Below are positions 1 to 8,658 of a stretch of DNA of 64,000 bases, piece by piece (position 1 is the stretch's first letter; each line of letters begins with the position of its first letter). This DNA comes from Hymenobacter sediminicola (lineage in GTDB: Bacteria; Bacteroidota; Bacteroidia; Cytophagales; Hymenobacteraceae), in assembly GCF_014250515.1 (NCBI RefSeq), contig NZ_CP060202.1:1113001-1177000 (forward strand). The letters are read 5' to 3'. A program made the position numbers and the translations under genes. Under the pieces are notes generated by a model that saw nothing but the letters and a program-made list of their open reading frames with translations, was not told the DNA's origin and made no database searches.

Positions 1-1125
1 GCTGAAGACAAAAGCTACTTCGATCTGTTCGGGGCGGCTGGTATCAATTTCCGGCTGGCCGATGGCGTTGGTCTGTTCATCCAGACGGGCCAACACATTC
101 CGCTGAAGGCCAACCTAGACGGTGACCCAACTCGTGACAACGATGCCTGGGATGACCGGTATTTGCAGCATACAGCCGGCCTGACGGTGGCCTTCGGTAA
201 AATGAAGGACGAAGACGGCGACGGTGTTTCAGACCGCAAAGACAAATGCCCAGCCACCCCGGCTGGTGTAGCAGTAGACGCCAACGGTTGCCCGCTTGAC
301 GGCGACGGTGACGGTGTGCCGGACTACCAGGATAAATGCCCCACCGAGAAAGGCTTGGCGGCGCTGGAAGGCTGCCCCGACCGTGACGGTGATGGTGTGC
401 GCGACGGCGACGACAAGTGCCCTGACACTCCCGGCAAAGCAGAGCTGCAAGGTTGCCCGGATGCCGATGGCGACGGTGTGACAGATGCCAGCGACAAATG
501 CCCGAATACGCCATCCGGCGTGGCCGTAGATGCCAATGGCTGCCCACTCGACCGTGACGGCGACGGTGTTCCCGACTATCAGGACCGTTGCCCTAACCGT
601 CCTGGTCCGGCCTCGAACAAAGGCTGCCCCGAGATGAAAGTAGAGGAGAAGAAAAAGCTCCAGGAAGCCACGAAGTTCATTCAGTTCGACTTCAACAAGG
701 CCACGCTGAAGCCAATTTCCTTCCCCACGCTCAACGGCTTGGTGCAGATCCTGAACGATTACCCAGACTATTTCCTCGGTATTTCGGCTCACGCTGACAA
801 CAAAGGCGACGATGCTTATAACCTCCGCCTGTCGGATGAGCGTGCTGCTTCGGCTCGTGCTTACATGTTGAGCAAAGGCATTCCCGCCGACCGTATCGTG
901 TCGCATGGCTACGGCGAAAGCAAGCCTATTGCCGACAACGCTACTGAAGCCGGTCGTACCATCAACCGCCGCGTGGAGTTCGACGTGTACCTGCCCGGCG
1001 ACCCAAATCCAGCTGAAACCAAATACGGTGTAGCTCCTGAAATTCCTGCGGCCCCTAAAGCTGCTCCGGCTAAAGCCCCGGTGAAAAAAGCTCCGGCTAA
1101 GAAAGCGGCTCCGCGCAAGCGCTAA
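1..1125 (+). CDS. OmpA-family outer-membrane protein with TSP3 repeats (5' end outside window)
   Basis: The reading frame is open from the first base, so the N-terminus (probably a signal peptide and a beta-barrel) lies upstream; 374 residues are visible. After a short barrel-like stretch come about five thrombospondin type 3 calcium-binding repeats (pattern DxDGDGVxDxxDxCP, visible residues about 65-205). An OmpA C-terminal peptidoglycan-binding domain follows, starting near FIQFDFNKATLKP, with the ligand-contact region around SDERAASARAYML and the NRRVEF arginine. The tail is a Lys/Ala/Pro-rich linker ending in RKR. Family role: anchoring the outer membrane to peptidoglycan in the periplasm. 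A strong hairpin terminator follows the stop codon. The class is certain; the specific role is not. Confidence 0.93.
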   Translation, partial: AEDKSYFDLFGAAGINFRLADGVGLFIQTGQHIPLKANLDGDPTRDNDAWDDRYLQHTAGLTVAFGKMKDEDGDGVSDRKDKCPATPAGVAVDANGCPLDGDGDGVPDYQDKCPTEKGLAALEGCPDRDGDGVRDGDDKCPDTPGKAELQGCPDADGDGVTDASDKCPNTPSGVAVDANGCPLDRDGDGVPDYQDRCPNRPGPASNKGCPEMKVEEKKKLQEATKFIQFDFNKATLKPISFPTLNGLVQILNDYPDYFLGISAHADNKGDDAYNLRLSDERAASARAYMLSKGIPADRIVSHGYGESKPIADNATEAGRTINRRVEFDVYLPGDPNPAETKYGVAPEIPAAPKAAPAKAPVKKAPAKKAAPRKR

Positions 1126-1150
1126 GCCCTGCCGAACAAAGCTTATATCT

Positions 1151-1186
1151 AAAAGCGGCCTGCTCTCTGAGCGGGCCGCTTTTTTG
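1151..1186 (+). terminator. Rho-independent terminator after the OmpA-like gene
   Basis: A GC-rich stem (AAAGCGGCC paired with GGCCGCTTT) is followed by a T run. It sits about 25 bases after the OmpA stop codon. Confidence 0.85.
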
Positions 1187-1464
1187 TGCGCCTATAGTAC
1201 TGGAAGAGGGCTTCGTCTGCATCTGCACAGCCTGAATGCGCTATGCTTGCGGTTGTCCTAGCTCTTTCTGCGGAGCCGCTAGATGTGGTTCTAGGTGTTG
1301 GCAACAGCAGAGTGAATTGTTGTGCTGGTCTTCACTGTGGCGAATTGTATAGAGAGTCAGCCGGAGACGAAGAAAGCGTAACTGCAACCGGATAGCAGGC
1401 ATACGAAAAGGGCCGCTCCTTTATGAGGAAGCGGCCCTTTTTACTAGGTCAAACAAGCTGACTC
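1187..1464. other. Intergenic gap with a second, bidirectional hairpin
   Basis: About 280 bases between two convergent genes. The only structure seen is a hairpin at 1406-1442 (AAAAGGGCCGCT paired with AGCGGCCCTTTT), flanked by A and T runs on both sides, so it can terminate the minus-strand gene that ends at 1465 and back up the plus-strand terminator. No ORF or RNA gene was recognised in the rest. Confidence 0.6.
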
Positions 1465-2010
1465 TTACTTAGTCATGTCGGCTACATTCGGCAGGATCTT
1501 GACCAGTTGAGCCAGTTGCTCCTGCGTGAAATTGCCGCCGATAGACATCAGCATGAACGAGTCGGGGACACCGGAAACGCTGCTGGTTGCAACTACTTCG
1601 GTTACCCGGTCGCCTTGCTGCCGGGTGGCATAGCGGACATTGTCGCTACCAGCACTCAGCGGCGTATACCGCTCATTGGCCAGCAAGCCGTTTACCTCGC
1701 TTACCAGGCCTTCCGATACCAGCTTTTCGGCACTATTGCTGGTTGGGGCAAATGTCAGCACCCGGAAACTGCGTACTGATGACAGGGCCTGCGTGAGGTC
1801 GTTTTCGCCGCCCAGGCTGCCGAGGCGGCCCAGCAGGATACGGGTCGTGAGGCCAGCACTCCAGTCGGTGGCTTTAAAGCCGGAGCGGTTCTCATACTTA
1901 TTGAAAAACTCGGCGACTGTGCGGGCCGGATTGCCAGGGCCAGCAGCGCGGCAACCTGCGAGCAGCAATAAGGCTACCAGCGGCAGCCACAGAAACGTAC
2001 GGATTCTCAT
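1465..2010 (-). CDS. DUF4252-type lipoprotein
   Basis: A 181-residue protein with a lipoprotein signal peptide (LLLLAGC, Cys at about residue 19), so it is probably lipid-anchored in the envelope. The body, about residues 30-175, resembles DUF4252 proteins of Bacteroidota: a small two-lobed fold ending in a conserved stretch like SFMLMSIGGNFTQEQLAQL. The function of DUF4252 is unknown; in other Bacteroidota such genes often sit near extracytoplasmic sigma factors, but none is visible here. Start: the ATG at 2010 gives a clean signal peptide. The gene has a bidirectional terminator at its 3' end. Confidence 0.75.
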   Translation of the reverse strand: MRIRTFLWLPLVALLLLAGCRAAGPGNPARTVAEFFNKYENRSGFKATDWSAGLTTRILLGRLGSLGGENDLTQALSSVRSFRVLTFAPTSNSAEKLVSEGLVSEVNGLLANERYTPLSAGSDNVRYATRQQGDRVTEVVATSSVSGVPDSFMLMSIGGNFTQEQLAQLVKILPNVADMTK

Positions 2011-2172
2011 AGGATTGGAGAGAGAAAAGGTGATGGGAGAGAAGTAAACGTAGACAATGAGGTATGTTAAACGCTGTTTCCAGCATTTTGGCTACCAGCG
2101 TCTAGCTACTTAGCTTCCATGAACCCCATTCTGCTTTCCGTAGGATGTGCTGCCTGCTAGCTGTGCTACACC

Positions 2173-3777
2173 TCATTCAAACCCGATAGCATTGAGAAAA
2201 AACACTTCCCGGTCGGGGGCATGGCCGGCCCGTACGTGCTGGTACCCATAAGCCAAAAACCGGTTGCCATACCACGTAACAAGCCCTTCGTTGCTGGTAG
2301 TAGTGGCTTTCTCCTTCGCAGTCGGCAACGATGACGTTTTCAGATTTACGTGCAAGTCGTTGGGCGAAGGAGCAGTCCGGTCAATGATTTTGTAGTTCAG
2401 CTTGTCGTCGGTGAGGTAGGCCATAGCTAAGCGGTGCCCATCGGGTAGCACGCAGAGGCGTACGGTCTCGCTCAGGTTGTAGCGCACTACATCCTTCAGC
2501 ACAAACGTGTTGTCCCAGAGCAGATTTCCCCGCTTGTCGAAGCCGCAGACCAGCGCGTGCGTAATGCGGTAGCCGTCAAACCCCCGGCTGCCCCGGCTCC
2601 AGTTACTATTGCCGTAGCCAGAATAGTAGTACGGGTTGTACATGTAGCTAGGGTTGTACAGCCCACCGTACGTATTGTGGCGGTAATACGGAAAATAGAC
2701 TTCTGCCACCATTACGTAGCCATCTTCAAACGGAATCAGGTCGTGGATGAGCGTACGGTAGCGCAGGCGCAGTACCCGGTCGGCAGCACGCATCTTCTCG
2801 CTTTTTTGGCGCAGGCGTCGCGCCCGGCCAGGGCTCATAAAGTCGAAGAAGTGCTTCAGGTTTGCAAAATCATAGAACCGCAGAGAACGGCGCGAGCCGT
2901 TGGCCGCAACGCCCGCCGAAAGGTCGGCCGCGAATAGGCCCTGAGAATAGCGCGGGTCGCGCAGGGTGTAAGTGCCGGCCAGCAACCGGCCAGCAGTTGA
3001 ATCAGCTGCCGGACTGATCTGGGCCGAAATCAGGCCCCGCTCACTTTCTGCCTGCACAAATTCGGAGCGCAGCAGCATACCCCGCGCCGACAGTTGCTTG
3101 AGTTGCAGACGCATTTTGTAGCCGTTGGTCTGGCTCATCACAAACTCGGCCCGTTGAGCGGCCGAGTCGGCCAAGAAGGAAAGCTGCGCAGGCAGTGGCT
3201 CGTATACAGAGGGCAGAAACTGATGCTTGCCGGTAGCTAAGTCCAGTAGCAGAATAGTCAGGTGATTGTCCACGAGCACGGTCACGAACAGATTGCCGGC
3301 CAAGGCCTTTATATCGTATATCTCGCGGGTCAGCTTGGTGTCAAACTCATATGTGCGTAGCTGTCGGCCGAAACCATCCACGGTGGCTACCCACAGCCGG
3401 TGCTGCGTATGATCCGACTGAAATAGCGAGTAAACGGTAGTGCCCTCGGCGCAAATCTGCTGCAGCTCATACTCATGAGGCACCGGCAACGCCACATTCC
3501 AGAGCGGCTGTAGGCGGTAGTCGTATTTCTGCAGCGCAAACGAATCGTGCCGCAGGCCAGGGCCGTCCTGTTTCACCATTACTACTACGCTGCTGTCCTG
3601 CGCAATAGGCTGCACGTTCACGTCGCTGGAGTACAGTTCCAGCGGTAGTTCAAGTCGGGTCGCTTGCGTAGGAGCGTAGGCCGATTCTGCCGGCGTGCTC
3701 TGCTGGGCATCAGCATGCCGGGCAGTACCCGCCAGAAATAGCAGTAGCAGTAGCAGGAGTGGGACGAGGTGTTTCAT
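2173..3777 (-). CDS. Exported protein of unknown function
   Basis: About 534 residues. The ATG at 3777 was chosen because it places a classic signal peptide at the N-terminus (MKHLVPLLLLLLLFLAGTA, then HADAQQ); an upstream GTG/ATG extension in frame would add nine residues before it. I recognise no domain. The middle has regular beta-type segments that could be propeller-like blades (for example LYSLFQSDHTQHRLWVATVDG), and around residues 365-390 there is a Tyr/Asn/Gly/Ser-rich stretch (YGGLYNPSYMYNPYYYSG), as in surface-exposed loops. It probably resides in the periplasm or on the surface. Confidence 0.7.
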   Translation of the reverse strand: MKHLVPLLLLLLLFLAGTARHADAQQSTPAESAYAPTQATRLELPLELYSSDVNVQPIAQDSSVVVMVKQDGPGLRHDSFALQKYDYRLQPLWNVALPVPHEYELQQICAEGTTVYSLFQSDHTQHRLWVATVDGFGRQLRTYEFDTKLTREIYDIKALAGNLFVTVLVDNHLTILLLDLATGKHQFLPSVYEPLPAQLSFLADSAAQRAEFVMSQTNGYKMRLQLKQLSARGMLLRSEFVQAESERGLISAQISPAADSTAGRLLAGTYTLRDPRYSQGLFAADLSAGVAANGSRRSLRFYDFANLKHFFDFMSPGRARRLRQKSEKMRAADRVLRLRYRTLIHDLIPFEDGYVMVAEVYFPYYRHNTYGGLYNPSYMYNPYYYSGYGNSNWSRGSRGFDGYRITHALVCGFDKRGNLLWDNTFVLKDVVRYNLSETVRLCVLPDGHRLAMAYLTDDKLNYKIIDRTAPSPNDLHVNLKTSSLPTAKEKATTTSNEGLVTWYGNRFLAYGYQHVRAGHAPDREVFFLNAIGFE

Positions 3778-3888
3778 AACCGCAGCCCTGCGCTGTGGGC
3801 GCAACAGGGTTCAGTAAGATACGGCGAAGCAGGCGCAAAGTCACGTCTGGTTTCAGGAAAAACCAAGCTCGACACCGCAGCCGCCAGC

Positions 3889-4296
3889 TTATGCGCCTAA
3901 CTCCAGAATCGTATCGAATTCTGCGGCTTTTAACGGCATCACTGACAGGCGCGACTGGCGCAGTAGCCCAATCTGGTTGAGGCGTTCATCTTGCTTGATA
4001 CGGGCCAGCGAAACCGGTTGCTGCAGCGCATGTTGGGGTTTCAGATGCACGGCCACCCAGCCGCTTCCGGCTTCGGCAGTGGCATCGGGGGAGGCCGGGG
4101 CTGCTACTTCGGCTATACCCACCACCTGCTTTTCGCTTACGCTGTGGTAATAGAGCACCAAGTCGCCGGGCTGCATCTGCTGGAGGAAGTTGCGGGCCTG
4201 GTAGTTGCGTACGCCGGTCCAGTCGGTGCCGCCGTCGCGCAGAAGGTCGGCCCAGGAATAGGCTTCAGGTTCGGATTTGACGAGCCAGTAGTTCAA
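3889..4296 (-). CDS. EVE domain-containing protein
   Basis: About 135 residues forming a single EVE domain (PUA-like fold). Visible hallmarks are NYWLVKSEPEAYSW at the start, then DWTGVRNYQARNFLQQMQPGD, the strand LVLYYHS, and VGIAEV. EVE domains bind modified bases in DNA or RNA (thymocyte nuclear protein 1 type); cytoplasmic. Start: an upstream TTG at 4320 is in frame, but the TTG at 4296 begins exactly at the family's usual N-terminus (xNYWLVKSEP), so I prefer it. It lies between unrelated exported proteins and may be monocistronic. Confidence 0.88.
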   Translation of the reverse strand: MNYWLVKSEPEAYSWADLLRDGGTDWTGVRNYQARNFLQQMQPGDLVLYYHSVSEKQVVGIAEVAAPASPDATAEAGSGWVAVHLKPQHALQQPVSLARIKQDERLNQIGLLRQSRLSVMPLKAAEFDTILELGA

Positions 4297-4368
4297 ACGA
4301 AGGGAGTGAAGTGAAGACAAAGAGTAGGCAAACTTACGGTGTGCAGCTTCACCACCACCAGCCGCTCT

Positions 4369-4764
4369 TTACTTCTCTATACGCCGCACCTTCAGCACAT
4401 CGTTTTCCAGCGACACAATTTCGAGTTGATAGTCGGGGTCTTTCTTATCATCGAGGGAGATGCGCAGAGTATGGTCGTTTTCTGCAGCCCAGGTGCCTTT
4501 GTGGCCTTCTAAGCCGTCGGTAGGCGCAATGTCGAACTGGGTGAATATGCCATTGTGTTCAAAGGCGAAGCCCGTACGGCCGCGCGAGGGCGGAAAAGCG
4601 TACGTATTGGGCCGGTACACCTGCACGTCGCCCTGGTCTTCTTCGTGGGCGTGCAGCCATGTGCGCTCCAACTGCTTGAGCTTGGTAGCGGCTTTGGTGC
4701 CGGGTTGGCAAGTGGCCGCCAGCAACGCCACGCACAGCACGGCCAAAACAGTGAACAAACGCAT
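4369..4764 (-). CDS. Small lipoprotein of unknown function
   Basis: 131 residues from the ATG at 4764, which opens a lipoprotein signal peptide (MRLFTVLAVLCVALLAATCQ). The mature part is short and beta-rich: THEEDQGDVQVYRP-like, then GRTGFAFEHNGIFTQFDIAPTDG, GTWAAENDHTLRISLDD and YQLEIVSLENDVLKVRRIEK. This pattern suits a small lipocalin-like barrel (a 'does the text fit with measured weight' type fold often seen in Bacteroidota lipoproteins), but that is inference. A -7-type box (TACTTTTG on the minus strand, 4822-4829) lies upstream and supports the chosen start. Confidence 0.72.
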   Translation of the reverse strand: MRLFTVLAVLCVALLAATCQPGTKAATKLKQLERTWLHAHEEDQGDVQVYRPNTYAFPPSRGRTGFAFEHNGIFTQFDIAPTDGLEGHKGTWAAENDHTLRISLDDKKDPDYQLEIVSLENDVLKVRRIEK

Positions 4765-4821
4765 ACAGTACAAGGCTGAGAAGTGAAACAAACTGCCGGC
4801 TCAACTACCGGCCACGGCAGG

Positions 4822-4829
4822 CAAAAGTA
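4822..4829 (-). promoter_or_regulatory. Putative -7 box for the small lipoprotein gene
   Basis: TACTTTTG on the minus strand matches the Bacteroidota TAnnTTTG -7 consensus, about 58 bases before the ATG at 4764. No clear -33 element was seen. Confidence 0.4.
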
Positions 4830-4923
4830 GCAGCGAAACCAGTGGTATGGTATACGCTGCCACAACTGCCAGGAGTTTTGCGTCCTCAAGCTACAACTTT
4901 GCCCGTACCTTTACCTGCTATCC

Positions 4924-6702
4924 TTGCCACCCTCACGTTCTACCCCTTTGGACAACCGCGCCCTGATTCGTGCCTTCCGCCTGACGGCCCAGCTGATGGA
5001 GCTGCACGAAGAAAATCCGTTTAAAATCCGGGCATACGAAGGCACCGCCAACGCGCTGGAACAGCTCAGTGTACCGGTGGCCGACATCGAGCGGCATGGC
5101 CTGCCCGACCGCACTGGCCTGAGCAAAACAGCCGCCGCCAAAGTGGCCGAAATGCTCGATACCGGCTCGTTTGATGAACTGACGCGCCTGCTGGCCGCTA
5201 CGCCTCCTGGCGTGGTAGAGCTGCTGAAGGTGAAAGGCATTGGCCCCAAGAAAATCCGCAGCCTGTGGAAAGAACTGGGTATCGAAGGGCCCGAGCAGCT
5301 GCGCGAAGCCGCCCAGAACGACGAGGTGAGCAAGCTCAAAGGCTTCGGCCAGAAAACGCAGGAAGCTATTCTGGCGGCCCTCGAATTCACGGACCAGAGC
5401 CGCGGCAAGCTGCTGTATCCGCAGGCCGAAGAGCTGGCCGAGGACCTACTGGGCCGCCTCCAAGCTGTGGCCGGCGTGGAGCAAGCCGCCGTAGCTGGTG
5501 AAGTGCGCCGCCGCCTCGAAACCATCGAAAATGTAGCCCTCGTGGCCGCCACAACTCAGCCTGCGGCTGTGCACGCGCTACTCAATACGTTGGATGGCCT
5601 GACTACTGACCCACGCCGTAGCGGCCCGTTTGCGTGGCGAGGTACGGCTACAGCATCGGGCGTGAAGGTGGAAGTGCTGCTGGTGGCTCCGCAGGATTTC
5701 GTAAATCAATTGCTGCTGAACTCGGCGGCTGAGGAGCACCTGACCGGCGCGCTGGCCGAAGAAAACCAGCCGGGCCAACCCGCCACGCTACGCCAGTGGC
5801 TGAAACGGGAACAATTTGCCTCAGAGCAGGACATATACCAGCGCGCCGGCCTGCAATACGTGGAGCCCGAGCTGCGCGAAGGCCTATGGGAATTGCCGCT
5901 GGCTCGCGAAAATAAGCTGCCCCATCTGCTGGAAGATAGTGACCTGCGCGGCTCCTTGCACAACCACAGCACCTACTCCGACGGCAGCCACAGCCTGCGC
6001 GAAATGGCCACTTTCCTGCGCGACAACGGCTACGAGTACCTCGGCATCTGCGACCATTCGCAGGCGGCACACTACGCCAACGGCCTGCAGCCGGAGCGGG
6101 TGCGCCAGCAGCAGCGCGAAATTGATGAGTTGAACCAGGAATTGGCGCCGTTCCGCATCTTCAAGGGTATTGAGTCGGATATCCTGTCGGATGGCTCGTT
6201 GGACTACCCGCCGACGGTGCTCGAAACCTTCGATTTCATTGTCGCCTCGGTGCACTCCAACCTGAAAATGGACGAGCGCAAAGCCACCACGCGCGTGCTG
6301 CGGGCCATCGAAAACCCCTACACCACCATGCTGGGCCACCCTACGGGCCGCCTACTGCTGCGCCGCGAAGGTTACCCCCTCGACCACAAAGCCATCATCG
6401 ACGCCTGCGCCAAGCACAACGTCATCATCGAAATCAATGCCAACCCCTGGCGCCTCGACTTGGACTGGCGCTGGGTGCACTACGCACTAGACCAGGGCGT
6501 GCAACTTAGTATCAATCCCGACGCGCACCACACCAACGGCTACGCCGATATGCGCTACGGCGTGTTTATGGGCCGCAAAGGCGGGCTGACCCGCGAGATG
6601 ACCTTCAACGCCAAAACGGCCGCGGAAGTAGCTGATTATTTCGCCCAGCGCAAAGCCAATATCAAGCCGCCGCTGGAGTTCCAGGATTCGCTGTTTGGGT
6701 AG
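4924..6702 (+). CDS. polX: PolX-like protein: HhH/nucleotidyltransferase region plus PHP phosphoesterase
   Basis: 592 residues with the PolX architecture: an N-terminal 8-kDa-like helical region, helix-hairpin-helix motifs (LLKVKGIGPKKIRSLWKEL near residue 104; SKLKGFGQKTQEAIL near 140), a polymerase-like palm, and a C-terminal PHP domain. The PHP domain keeps its metal ligands: LHNHSTYSDG (His346, His348), GICDHS, FKGIESDIL, VASVHS, GHPTGRL and NPDAHH. The palm looks inactive: where active PolX enzymes have GSxRR...DxD, this protein has AGEVRRRLETIENVALV (Asn203, Ala205), and the third carboxylate is Glu250. It may therefore act as a PHP nuclease in base-excision repair rather than as a polymerase. 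Start is TTG at 4924; ATG at 4996 is an alternative. A glycosyltransferase gene follows after 9 bases. Confidence 0.9.
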   Translation: MPPSRSTPLDNRALIRAFRLTAQLMELHEENPFKIRAYEGTANALEQLSVPVADIERHGLPDRTGLSKTAAAKVAEMLDTGSFDELTRLLAATPPGVVELLKVKGIGPKKIRSLWKELGIEGPEQLREAAQNDEVSKLKGFGQKTQEAILAALEFTDQSRGKLLYPQAEELAEDLLGRLQAVAGVEQAAVAGEVRRRLETIENVALVAATTQPAAVHALLNTLDGLTTDPRRSGPFAWRGTATASGVKVEVLLVAPQDFVNQLLLNSAAEEHLTGALAEENQPGQPATLRQWLKREQFASEQDIYQRAGLQYVEPELREGLWELPLARENKLPHLLEDSDLRGSLHNHSTYSDGSHSLREMATFLRDNGYEYLGICDHSQAAHYANGLQPERVRQQQREIDELNQELAPFRIFKGIESDILSDGSLDYPPTVLETFDFIVASVHSNLKMDERKATTRVLRAIENPYTTMLGHPTGRLLLRREGYPLDHKAIIDACAKHNVIIEINANPWRLDLDWRWVHYALDQGVQLSINPDAHHTNGYADMRYGVFMGRKGGLTREMTFNAKTAAEVADYFAQRKANIKPPLEFQDSLFG

Positions 6703-6711
6703 GAGAGACGC

Positions 6712-7776
6712 ATGAAAATCCTGATTCTGCGCTTTTCCTCCATCGGCGACATTGTGCTGACCACGCCCGTGGTGCGGGCTGTGAGGCAGCAGGTGTCAGG
6801 CGCGGTGGTGCATTTCTGTACCAAGCCCAGCTACCGCGGCATCATGGCTGCCAACCCCTACGTCGATAAGGTACATTGCCTCACTGGCTCACTACGCGAG
6901 CTAGTGGCTGAATTGAAGGCGGAGCAGTTCGATTTCGTAGTGGATTTGCATAACAACCTGCGCACCACGTTGCTCAAAGCGCAACTGGGCGTGAAGTCGG
7001 CCAGCTTCGATAAGCTGAACGGCCGTAAATGGCTGCTCGTAAATCTGAAAATAAACACGCTGCCGCCCATCCACATCGTAGACCGATACCTGGCTGCTGC
7101 CGCACCGTTGGGCGTGAAAAACGATGGTGAAGGGCTGGATTATTTTATTCCGCCTCAGGACGAAGTAGACCTCACTGTTGCGCTGCCAGCTGGATTTCAG
7201 CGCGGCTACGTGGCGTTTGCTATTGGGGCGCAGCACGCTACCAAGCGGCTACCCGTAGAGCGCATCATCGAGTTATGCGGGTTGCTGCGGCGGCCGGTAG
7301 TGCTGCTCGGTGGCCCTGAGGATGAGAGTACTGGTCACATCATCGAGTTGGCTTTCGATAAGGGGGCCGCCGCTTCGCCACCCGCCGAGGGCCGCATTCC
7401 AGATAGTCCGTACTACTTCCCGGCTCAAGTACCTGGCGGCCAACCTAGCACTGTCATCTACAATGCCTGCGGCAAATTCAACCTGAATCAGTCGGCATCA
7501 TTAGTGAAGCAGGCCAGCTTGGTAGTAAGCCACGATACTGGCCTGATGCACATTGCGGCGGCATTTCGGAAGGAGATTTTCAGCATCTGGGGCAACACGG
7601 TACCCGAGTTCGGCATGTACCCTTACCGCACCGAATTTCGGGTGCTGGAGGTGCAAGGCCTATCGTGCCGGCCATGCTCTAAAATAGGCTACGCGAAGTG
7701 CCCGCAAGGCCACTTCAAATGCATGCGCGACATCCAATTCAATCTGGGTTTGCCGCCCGCGCACGATGGCCGGTAG
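6712..7776 (+). CDS. Glycosyltransferase family 9 protein (heptosyltransferase-like)
   Basis: 354 residues with the two-lobed GT-B fold of ADP-heptose:LPS heptosyltransferases. The N-terminus MKILILRFSSIGDIVLTTPVVRA is the family signature. In the C-terminal lobe are AIGAQHATKRLPVERIIEL and VVSHDTGLMHIAAAF (nucleotide-sugar binding loop). Family role: adding a sugar to the lipopolysaccharide core at the cytoplasmic face of the inner membrane. The actual donor and acceptor cannot be told from sequence. It starts 9 bases after polX with an AGGAGA just upstream, and is probably co-transcribed with it. An insertion around residues 225-245 (AAASPPAEGRIPDSPYYF) lies between the two lobes' nucleotide-binding segments. 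Confidence 0.9.
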   Translation: MKILILRFSSIGDIVLTTPVVRAVRQQVSGAVVHFCTKPSYRGIMAANPYVDKVHCLTGSLRELVAELKAEQFDFVVDLHNNLRTTLLKAQLGVKSASFDKLNGRKWLLVNLKINTLPPIHIVDRYLAAAAPLGVKNDGEGLDYFIPPQDEVDLTVALPAGFQRGYVAFAIGAQHATKRLPVERIIELCGLLRRPVVLLGGPEDESTGHIIELAFDKGAAASPPAEGRIPDSPYYFPAQVPGGQPSTVIYNACGKFNLNQSASLVKQASLVVSHDTGLMHIAAAFRKEIFSIWGNTVPEFGMYPYRTEFRVLEVQGLSCRPCSKIGYAKCPQGHFKCMRDIQFNLGLPPAHDGR

Positions 7777-7870
7777 CTAAGGCATCCGTAATTCGGCGGG
7801 TTAGCACTGAATCTGGATGCCAGATAGTAGAATTGCGCTATCTTCTGTTTCAGATTTAGCTTTTCTGCCC

Positions 7871-8182
7871 ATGAGCCTTTATTCCTACGACACCCTCAGC
7901 GAAGCCATGCACGACTTGCAGCAGCGCGGCTACGACCAAGATTTCAACCTCACCAACGACTACCTGCACTGCCCCGGCCTCGATTTGGAGCTGTACCCGC
8001 AGCATTTTCAGGTGCGTGAGGTCTACCGCTTCGAAGGCGAAACCGACCCAGGCGACGAAAACGTGCTATACGCTATTGAATCCAACCAGGGAGTAAAAGG
8101 GCTACTGGTAAGCGCCTTCGGGGCCTACTCCGAACCCATCAATGACGAGCTGATGCACAAACTCAACATGCCTCAGGCCTAA
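7871..8182 (+). CDS. Small Bacteroidota protein often labelled phosphoribosylpyrophosphate synthetase
   Basis: 103 residues from the ATG at 7871 (an in-frame start at 7817 would add an unlikely N-terminus). It matches a small family common in Bacteroidota: YDTLSEAMHDLQQRGYDQDFNL, then LELYPQHFQVREVYRFEGETDPGDENVLYAIES and GVKGLLVSAFGAYSE. Database entries frequently call this family phosphoribosylpyrophosphate synthetase, but it is only a third of the length of Prs and shows no PRPP-binding loop, so the name is probably inherited by error. Function unknown. It lies 3 bases before the OsmC gene and is probably co-transcribed with it. Confidence 0.8.
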   Translation: MSLYSYDTLSEAMHDLQQRGYDQDFNLTNDYLHCPGLDLELYPQHFQVREVYRFEGETDPGDENVLYAIESNQGVKGLLVSAFGAYSEPINDELMHKLNMPQA

Positions 8183-8185
8183 GTT

Positions 8186-8647
8186 ATGCTGGAGGCACCT
8201 GAGAAATCTGTACTGGTAAAAGTCGGTCCGGAGGCGCTGCTGGCCGATGTGCAGGCCGGCCGCCACACGTGGTTTGTGGATGAGCCCGTAGAAGTTGGCG
8301 GCCAAGACCGGGGCCCAACTCCGTACGACCTGCTGCTTTCGGCGCTGGGGGCCTGTACGGCCATCACGCTACGCCTCTACGCCACCCAGAAAAAGTGGCC
8401 GCTCGAGGGCATTGAAGTGCGCCTGCGCCACCAGCGCGTGCATGAGCAAGATTGCGAAAAGTGCGAACAGCCCGGCCACATGCTGGAAGAAGTGCAGAAG
8501 GAACTTCGCCTGTTAGGTCCCCTTACCGAAGAGCAGCGCCAGCGTCTCGAGCTCATTTCGCAGAAATGCCCGGTGCAGAAAACCCTGACCAATAGTCTGC
8601 GCATCGTCACGCGGCTGGTGCCGGCCGATACTGGTTTTTCCGCCTAG
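8186..8647 (+). CDS. OsmC family protein
   Basis: 153 residues. OsmC/Ohr-type proteins reduce organic peroxides using two cysteines. Both are visible: one in LLLSALGACTAITLRLYA (about residue 58) and one in SQKCPVQKTL (about residue 131). The general layout (VDEPVEVGGQDRGPTPYDLLLSALG, then a long central helix) matches the OsmC branch. A CEKC pair near residues 89-92 is extra to the core. Cytoplasmic. It lies between the small protein at 7871 and a UBP zinc-finger gene 11 bases downstream; the three probably form a small stress-response operon ending at the hairpin near 9000. Confidence 0.9.
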   Translation: MLEAPEKSVLVKVGPEALLADVQAGRHTWFVDEPVEVGGQDRGPTPYDLLLSALGACTAITLRLYATQKKWPLEGIEVRLRHQRVHEQDCEKCEQPGHMLEEVQKELRLLGPLTEEQRQRLELISQKCPVQKTLTNSLRIVTRLVPADTGFSA

Positions 8648-8658
8648 AATTTACTGAT

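Noticed and set aside
163..906. Antisense ORFs inside the OmpA-like gene
   Set aside because: They are shadows of the TSP3 repeats on the opposite strand; the sense frame has full domain support.
4842..5024. 60-residue plus-strand ORF before polX
   Set aside because: It overlaps the polX start in another frame without features.
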